Assembly (NCBI RefSeq): GCF_030317035.1
Contig: NZ_JASZYK010000016.1
Span: 92,255-156,254, forward strand
Source: Variovorax sp. J22G73
Lineage (GTDB): Bacteria; Pseudomonadota; Gammaproteobacteria; Burkholderiales; Burkholderiaceae_C
Length of the DNA: 64,000 nt
Direction of reading: 5' to 3'
The notes beneath the pieces were generated by a model. It saw only the letters and a list, made by a program, of their open reading frames with translations. It was not told the origin of the DNA and searched no databases. The position numbers and the translations under genes were made by a program. Shown here piece by piece: positions 59,192 to 64,000 of the stretch (position 1 is the first letter of the stretch; every line of letters starts with the position of its first letter).

Positions 59192-60361
59192 ATGACCCGT
59201 TTTCTCGGCGCACTTCGCGCCCTGGTTTCTATTGCCGTTGCCTCCGTCAGCCTGATTGCCGCAGCCCAGGTGCCCGCGCCGCCCGAGATCGCCGCGCGCA
59301 GCTACCTGCTGATGGACGTGACCGCGAACCAGATCCTGGCGCAGAAGGACATCGACAGCCCGGTCGAGCCGGCCTCGCTGACGAAGCTGATGTCGGCTTA
59401 TGTGGTGTTCGACGCGCTGCGCGCCCGGAAGATCACGCTCACGCAGACGTTGCCGGTCAGCCCGCGCGCATGGAAGATGCCCGGCTCGCGCATGTTCATC
59501 GACCCCAAGATGCAGGTGCCGGTCGAAGACCTGATCAAGGGGCTGATCGTGCAGTCGGGCAACGACGCCACGGTGGCGCTGGCCGAAGGCGTGGGCGGCA
59601 CGGTGGAGCACTTCGTCGAGATGATGAACGCCCAGGCCAAGGCGCTGGGCATGAAAAGCACCACCTACAAGAACCCCGAAGGCCTGACGGCCCCCGGCCA
59701 CACGACCACGGCGCGCGACCTGAGCATCCTGGCGACCCGGCTGGTGCGCGACTTTCCGGAAGAGGCCAAGTACTACGCCATCAAGAAGTACCGCTATCCG
59801 GGCACGCCGTCGACCAACGACACCAACCGCAACCTGCTGCTGTTTCGCGACCCGACCGTCGACGGCCTGAAGACCGGCCATACCGAAGCGGCCGGCTACG
59901 GCATGGTCGCCACCGCCAAGCGCGACTTTCCGAACCTGAGCGGCGGTCGGCGCCTGCTGTCCGTCGTGCTGGGCACCACGGGCGAGACCGTGCGAGCCAA
60001 CGAGTCGCAGAAGCTGCTGAACTGGGGCTACACCGCCTACGACGCGGTACGCCTGTTCGACGGCGGCCAGCCGGCCGCCACCCCGGCGGTCTGGAAGGGC
60101 AAGGCCAACGAGCTGAAGCTGGGCCGCCCCGATGCCATCGTGGTCGCCGTGCCCGCTGGCACCGCCAGCAAGATCAAGACGCAGGTGTCGCGCCCCGACC
60201 CGCTGGTGGCGCCGTTCACCAAGTACCAGCCGGTGGGCTCGCTCAAGGTCACGCTGGACGAGCAGCCCGTGGCCGACGTGCCACTGGTGGCCCTCGAGGG
60301 GGTGGAGCAGGCCGGTGTCTTCGGCCGTGCCTGGGACGCCGTGCGTCTCTGGATCAAGTAA
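59192..60361 (+). CDS. dacC: D-alanyl-D-alanine carboxypeptidase (penicillin-binding protein 5/6 type)
   Basis: A 389-residue periplasmic enzyme that trims the terminal D-Ala from peptidoglycan stems. The signal peptide (VSIAVASVSLIAAAQ) ends near residue 26. The three penicillin-binding motifs are SLTK near 62, SGN in IVQSGNDATVALAEGVG near 121 and KTG in VDGLKTGHTEAAGYG near 228. The C-terminal PBP5 domain ends in an amphipathic helix (GRAWDAVRLWIK) for membrane attachment. Start 59192 by the leader. It is upstream of the str promoter with no clear terminator between. dacC stands for the group. Confidence 0.92.
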   Translation: MTRFLGALRALVSIAVASVSLIAAAQVPAPPEIAARSYLLMDVTANQILAQKDIDSPVEPASLTKLMSAYVVFDALRARKITLTQTLPVSPRAWKMPGSRMFIDPKMQVPVEDLIKGLIVQSGNDATVALAEGVGGTVEHFVEMMNAQAKALGMKSTTYKNPEGLTAPGHTTTARDLSILATRLVRDFPEEAKYYAIKKYRYPGTPSTNDTNRNLLLFRDPTVDGLKTGHTEAAGYGMVATAKRDFPNLSGGRRLLSVVLGTTGETVRANESQKLLNWGYTAYDAVRLFDGGQPAATPAVWKGKANELKLGRPDAIVVAVPAGTASKIKTQVSRPDPLVAPFTKYQPVGSLKVTLDEQPVADVPLVALEGVEQAGVFGRAWDAVRLWIK

Positions 60362-60408
60362 CGGGCCGCTCTGAAAAGCCTGCAGGAGCACGTTCGCGAC
60401 CGCGGTGC

Positions 60409-60436
60409 TTGCTGTTTCAGGCTCGTTTGCTATACT
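60409..60436 (+). promoter_or_regulatory. str operon promoter with extended -10
   Basis: TTGCTG at 60409-60414, 16 bp, then TGC TATACT with the -10 box at 60431-60436. The TG at 60428-60429 makes it an extended -10. It is the most convincing sigma-70 promoter in the window and lies 119 bp before rpsL. No other strong promoter is seen before rpsL. Confidence 0.85.
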
Positions 60437-60445
60437 CGTGGGCTT

Positions 60446-60461
60446 TTCGGAAATTTCCGAA
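60446..60461 (+). other. Palindrome at the start of the str leader RNA
   Basis: TTCGGAAA then TTTCCGAA: a perfect 16-bp palindrome beginning about 3 bases after the expected transcription start. In the DNA it is a possible repressor or antiterminator site, in RNA a hairpin of at most 6 bp. The following leader has a TCCTG-CAGGA stem (60493-60510). Confidence 0.7.
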
Positions 60462-60554
60462 GGGTTTCACGTTTTCGTCATCTCCCGGTTGTTCCTGCGT
60501 CACGACAGGAGCGGTTAATAGCCAGAGCCGGGCTGTTTTGGGACTTATTCATTC

Positions 60555-60932
60555 ATGCCAACCATCAATCAACTGGTGCGTCAGGGTCGAACGGTCGAAA
60601 AGATCAATTCGAAGAGCCCTGCCATGCAGAACTCGCCGCAACGTCGCGGTGTCTGCACCCGCGTCTACACCACGACGCCAAAGAAGCCCAACTCGGCGCT
60701 TCGTAAAGTTGCCAAGGTCCGTCTGACCAATGGCTTCGAAGTCATCTCCTACATCGGCGGCGAAGGCCACAACCTGCAGGAACACAGCGTCGTGCTGGTT
60801 CGCGGCGGTCGTGTCAAGGACTTGCCCGGTGTGCGTTACCACATCGTGCGCGGTTCGCTCGACTTGCAAGGCGTGAAAGACCGCAAGCAGTCGCGTTCCA
60901 AGTACGGCGCGAAGCGTCCCAAGAAGGCTTAA
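60555..60932 (+). CDS. rpsL: 30S ribosomal protein S12
   Basis: A 125-residue ribosomal protein of the decoding centre. TTPKKPNSALRKVAKVRL near residue 38 carries the Lys42-equivalent, and GGRVKDLPGVRYHIVRG near 85 the Lys87-equivalent and the Asp modified by RimO; both are wild type, so no streptomycin-resistance mutation at those positions. First gene of the str operon. The Shine-Dalgarno is weak (GGGA at 60539-60542). A 16-bp palindrome (60923-60938) spans its stop. Confidence 0.98.
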   Translation: MPTINQLVRQGRTVEKINSKSPAMQNSPQRRGVCTRVYTTTPKKPNSALRKVAKVRLTNGFEVISYIGGEGHNLQEHSVVLVRGGRVKDLPGVRYHIVRGSLDLQGVKDRKQSRSKYGAKRPKKA

Positions 60933-61038
60933 GCCTTCCTGTCGTAAAAAACAAAGCGGTGTTCGGTTGCCTTGGCGGGCACATCGAACGAAGTGACCCA
61001 ATGTCGGGTCGAGTAAGTGAGAGCTCCAGCTGGCTCTC
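60923..61038 (+). promoter_or_regulatory. Structured S12-S7 intercistronic region
   Basis: The 150-bp gap holds a palindrome over the rpsL stop (GAAGGCTT then AAGCCTTC, 60923-60938), a small stem GACCC-N6-GGGTC (60995-61010) and a GAGAGC-N8-GCTCTC stem (61019-61038). In E. coli, S7 represses the str mRNA by binding its S12-S7 gap. A comparable role here is inference from position and structure. Confidence 0.55.
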
Positions 61039-61082
61039 GCGGTATCGGAAACGATGCCAACTGAAGCAAAGAGGTTAAAAAA

Positions 61083-61556
61083 ATGCCACGTCGTCGCGAA
61101 GTCCCCAAACGTGAAATCCTGCCGGATCCCAAGTACGGCAATGTCGAGCTGTCGAAGTTCATGAACGTGATCATGGAAGGCGGCAAGAAGGCGATCGCCG
61201 AGCGCATCATTTATGGCGCGCTCGACTTCATCGAGAAGAAGAACCCGGACAAGGACCCCCTCGAAGCGTTCACCGTTGCCATCAACAACGTGAAGCCGAT
61301 GGTCGAAGTGAAGTCGCGCCGCGTGGGCGGTGCGAACTATCAAGTGCCGGTCGAAGTGCGCCCCGTGCGCCGCCTGGCGCTGTCGATGCGCTGGATCAAG
61401 GAAGCCGCCCGCAAGCGCGGCGAGAAGTCGATGGCCCTGCGTCTGGCCAACGAACTGATGGAAGCCACGGAAGGCCGTGGCGGTGCCATGAAGAAGCGCG
61501 ACGAAGTGCACCGCATGGCAGAAGCCAACCGGGCGTTCAGCCACTTCCGCTTCTAA
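61083..61556 (+). CDS. rpsG: 30S ribosomal protein S7
   Basis: A 157-residue ribosomal protein that nucleates the head of the 30S subunit by binding 16S rRNA. MPRRREVPKREILPDPKYGN is the standard beginning, RVGGANYQVPVEVRPVRR near 79 and MAEANRAFSHFRF at the end fit exactly. In E. coli it also autoregulates the str operon. AGAGG lies 9 bases before the ATG. Confidence 0.98.
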   Translation: MPRRREVPKREILPDPKYGNVELSKFMNVIMEGGKKAIAERIIYGALDFIEKKNPDKDPLEAFTVAINNVKPMVEVKSRRVGGANYQVPVEVRPVRRLALSMRWIKEAARKRGEKSMALRLANELMEATEGRGGAMKKRDEVHRMAEANRAFSHFRF

Positions 61557-61585
61557 AAATCAAACTTCGCTTGGGCGTTGGGTGT

Positions 61586-61613
61586 CGAGTGTCGGGCGTT
61601 GTGCCCGTGCTCG
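61586..61613 (+). other. Stem-loop in the rpsG-fusA gap
   Basis: CGAG at 61586-61589 pairs with CTCG at 61610-61613 and CGGGC at 61593-61597 with GCCCG at 61603-61607 around a short loop. It lies within the 95-bp gap between rpsG and fusA. No T-run follows, so it is a stabilising or translation-modulating stem rather than a terminator. Confidence 0.5.
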
Positions 61614-61651
61614 GGGCCCAGCGCTCAACGCATTTAACCCGAAAGTAAATC

Positions 61652-63751
61652 ATGTCCCGCAAGACCCCCATCGAGCGCTACCGCAACATCGGCATCTCCG
61701 CGCACATCGACGCCGGCAAGACCACGACGACCGAACGTATCCTGTTCTACACCGGTGTGAACCACAAGATCGGTGAAGTGCACGACGGTGCCGCCACGAT
61801 GGACTGGATGGAGCAAGAGCAAGAGCGCGGTATCACGATCACGTCGGCCGCCACCACCTGCTTCTGGAAGGGCATGGCTGGCAAGTTCGAAGAACACCGC
61901 ATCAACATCATCGACACCCCCGGCCACGTGGACTTCACCATTGAAGTCGAGCGCTCGATGCGCGTGCTGGACGGCGCCGTGATGGTGTACGACGCCGTCG
62001 GCGGCGTGCAGCCCCAGTCGGAAACCGTCTGGCGCCAGGCCAACAAGTACAAGGTGCCCCGTCTCGCGTTCGTCAACAAGATGGACCGCACCGGCGCCGA
62101 CTTCCTGCGCGTGCGCCAGATGATGGTGGACCGCCTGAAGGCCAACCCCGTCGTGATCCAGATCCCGATCGGTGCCGAAGAGCACTTCCAGGGCATCGTC
62201 GACCTCGTGAAGATGAAGGCGATCATCTGGGACGAAGACAAGGGCGTGACCTTCCAGTACGGCGAGATCCCCGCCAACCTGACCGACGTCTGCAACGAAT
62301 ACCGTGAAAAGCTCGTCGAAGCGGCTGCCGAAGCCAGCGAAGAGCTGATGAACAAGTACCTCGAAGGCAACGAGCTGACCGAGGAAGAAATCAAGGCGGC
62401 CATTCGCCAGCGCACCATCGCCGGCGAAATCCAGCCGATGCTGTGCGGCTCGGCCTTCAAGAACAAGGGCGTGCAGGCCATGCTCGACGCCGTCATCGAA
62501 TACATGCCCGCGCCGACCGACATCCCCCCGGTCAATGGCCTGGACGAAGACGAAGCACCGGTCATCCGCAAGGCTGACGACTCGGAAAAGTTCTCGGCAC
62601 TGGCATTCAAGCTGATGACCGACCCGTTCGTGGGCCAGTTGACCTTCGTGCGCGTCTACTCGGGCGTGCTGACCAAGGGCGACAGCGTCTACAACCCGGT
62701 GCGCGGCAAGAAGGAACGTATCGGCCGTATCGTGCAGATGCACGCGAACAACCGCGAAGAAGTCAACGAAATCCGCGCCGGCGACATCGCTGCCTGCGTG
62801 GGCCTGAAGGAAGTGACCACGGGCGAAACCCTGTGCGATCCGTCGGCCATCGTGACGCTCGAGCGCATGGTGTTCCCGGAATCGGTGATTTCGCAGGCCG
62901 TCGAGCCGAAGACCAAGGCCGACCAGGAAAAGATGGGCATCGCCCTGCAACGCCTGGCTCAGGAAGATCCTTCGTTCCGCGTGAAGACCGACGAAGAATC
63001 GGGCCAGACCATCATCGCCGGCATGGGCGAGCTCCACCTTGAAATCATCGTGGACCGCATGAAGCGCGAATTCGGCGTGGAAGCCAACGTGGGCAAGCCG
63101 CAAGTGGCCTACCGCGAAACGATCCGCAAGACCGTCGAAGACGCCGAAGGCAAGTTCGTTCGCCAGTCGGGCGGCAAGGGCCAGTACGGCCACGTGATCC
63201 TGAAGCTCGAGCCGCAGGAAGCGGGTAAGGGCTTCGAGTTCGTCGACGCCATCAAGGGCGGTGTGGTTCCTCGCGAATACATCCCCGCGGTGGAAAAGGG
63301 CGTCGTGGAAGCGCTGACGCAAGGCGTGCTGGCGGGCTACCCCGTCGTGGACGTCAAGGTCACGCTGCACTTCGGTTCGTACCACGACGTGGACTCGAAC
63401 GAAATGGCGTTCAAGATGGCCGCGATCTTCGGTTTCAAGGAAGGCGCACGCAAGGCCAGCCCGGTCATCCTCGAGCCGATGATGGCCGTGGAAGTCGAGA
63501 CGCCTGAAGACTACGCCGGCAACGTGATGGGCGACCTGTCCTCGCGTCGCGGCATGGTGCAGGGCATGGACGACATGATCGGTGGCGGCAAGTCCATCAA
63601 GGCAGAAGTGCCGCTGTCGGAAATGTTCGGCTACTCGACCACGCTGCGTTCGATGTCGCAAGGCCGCGCCACGTACACGATGGAGTTCAAGCACTACGCC
63701 GAAGCTCCCCGTAACGTTGCCGAAGCCATCGTCGCTGCACGCGCCAAGTAA
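61652..63751 (+). CDS. fusA: elongation factor G
   Basis: A 699-residue GTPase that drives ribosomal translocation and, with RRF, ribosome recycling. G1 is AHIDAGKTT at residues 17-25, G2 in EQEQERGITITSAATT near 55, G3 DTPGH near 88 and G4 NKMD near 142. Domains II-V follow with full length, including the fusidic-acid-region ERSMRVLDGAVMVYDAVGG near 100. Codon use is of a highly expressed gene, with GAA preferred for Glu. Confidence 0.98.
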   Translation: MSRKTPIERYRNIGISAHIDAGKTTTTERILFYTGVNHKIGEVHDGAATMDWMEQEQERGITITSAATTCFWKGMAGKFEEHRINIIDTPGHVDFTIEVERSMRVLDGAVMVYDAVGGVQPQSETVWRQANKYKVPRLAFVNKMDRTGADFLRVRQMMVDRLKANPVVIQIPIGAEEHFQGIVDLVKMKAIIWDEDKGVTFQYGEIPANLTDVCNEYREKLVEAAAEASEELMNKYLEGNELTEEEIKAAIRQRTIAGEIQPMLCGSAFKNKGVQAMLDAVIEYMPAPTDIPPVNGLDEDEAPVIRKADDSEKFSALAFKLMTDPFVGQLTFVRVYSGVLTKGDSVYNPVRGKKERIGRIVQMHANNREEVNEIRAGDIAACVGLKEVTTGETLCDPSAIVTLERMVFPESVISQAVEPKTKADQEKMGIALQRLAQEDPSFRVKTDEESGQTIIAGMGELHLEIIVDRMKREFGVEANVGKPQVAYRETIRKTVEDAEGKFVRQSGGKGQYGHVILKLEPQEAGKGFEFVDAIKGGVVPREYIPAVEKGVVEALTQGVLAGYPVVDVKVTLHFGSYHDVDSNEMAFKMAAIFGFKEGARKASPVILEPMMAVEVETPEDYAGNVMGDLSSRRGMVQGMDDMIGGGKSIKAEVPLSEMFGYSTTLRSMSQGRATYTMEFKHYAEAPRNVAEAIVAARAK

Positions 63752-63894
63752 GTTTTTGAAGAATGCGGGGCCGTGCAGTGCGCGGCCCTTCTTGTCTGCG
63801 ATCCGGTGCCGCCTTGTTCCCGTGCGAGGCGAACCAGCAATCGGGTGCAGACATAAAACCAATACACGGGACATGCTCTTTCAAGGATTGAAAA

Positions 63895-64000
63895 ATGGCA
63901 AAAGGTAAATTCACCCGCACCAAGCCGCACGTGAACGTGGGCACGATCGGTCACGTCGACCACGGCAAGACCACGCTGACGGCTGCGATCGCCACGGTGC
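63895..64000 (+). CDS. tuf: elongation factor Tu (partial, cut by window edge)
   Basis: The first 35 codons of EF-Tu, which delivers aminoacyl-tRNA to the ribosome. The start is MAKGKFTRTKPHVNVGTIGH, followed by the P-loop GHVDHGKTT at residues 19-27. The gene runs off the end at base 64000. It is the last gene of the str operon, 143 bp after fusA; a weak GGGCCG...CGGCCC stem (about 63768-63788) lies in the gap. Confidence 0.97.
   Translation, partial: MAKGKFTRTKPHVNVGTIGHVDHGKTTLTAAIATV

Noticed and set aside
63752..63894. Terminator between fusA and tuf
   Set aside because: The GGGCCG-CGGCCC stem is only 6 bp and is followed by TTCTTG rather than a T-run, so the operon probably continues into tuf.

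Overview
The window is a GC-rich (by eye clearly above 65% G+C) chromosomal segment of a betaproteobacterium, most likely Comamonadaceae and plausibly Variovorax. The clues are the many Bug-type tricarboxylate-transporter binding proteins, the abundance of LysR regulators next to transporters, DUF3348, the magnesium-type HemB beside HemJ, and a str operon (rpsL-rpsG-fusA-tuf) at the right end. The taxonomic call is inference from gene content and protein style, not a database result. I see no tRNA or rRNA gene, insertion sequence, prophage, integrase or CRISPR array, so this looks like ordinary chromosome rich in uptake and acyl-CoA metabolism.

Left part (1-9.7 kb): a truncated DUF3348 gene; a NodIJ-like ABC exporter pair; a three-gene, translationally coupled operon of unknown envelope proteins (2777-5054); a LysR regulator divergent from a glutathione S-transferase / flavin-fold oxidase pair; and a cytochrome P450 divergent from an ArsR-type repressor, with a perfect 9-bp inverted repeat between them.

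Middle (9.7-36 kb): a Bug binding protein; AMP nucleosidase next to a small SLOG/LOG-like protein; a four-gene ABC importer with a divergent LysR and a ketopantoate reductase; glutathione reductase; a FecR/DUF6600 protein with a very long Gln-rich tail, divergent from an apparently exported PEP-synthase-like protein; a LysR / CoA-transferase / HMG-CoA-lyase-like / Bug module; a TakP-like TRAP transporter (DctP-DctQ-DctM) with an internal terminator and tandem repeats in DctM; a rhodanese; Kbp; and CoaX.

Right part (35-60 kb): a serine hydrolase / enoyl-CoA hydratase / 3-hydroxybutyryl-CoA dehydrogenase operon divergent from purT; an HSL-type esterase and an AraC regulator leading into a branched-chain-type (Liv) ABC importer with an embedded acyl-CoA ligase; EVE, MarC, SDR, 2-hydroxychromene-2-carboxylate isomerase-like and dienelactone-hydrolase-like genes; a LysR next to two small secreted proteins sharing an APNQN repeat; CorA; HemB and HemJ around a structured 342-bp intergenic region holding a likely small RNA or leader; VanZ, a thioredoxin-like ferredoxin, a hydrolase, and a D,D-carboxypeptidase. 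The window ends in the str operon, with a strong extended -10 promoter at 60409-60436 and tuf cut by the edge.

The most unusual signals are the APNQN small-protein family with matching LysR-type palindromes, the hemB/hemJ intergenic RNA and its three abutting palindromes, the exported PEP-synthase-like protein with an inverted domain order, and a recurring habit of short in-frame tandem repeats at gene ends. The only stretch over 300 bp without a gene is 56160-56501; it is described below.
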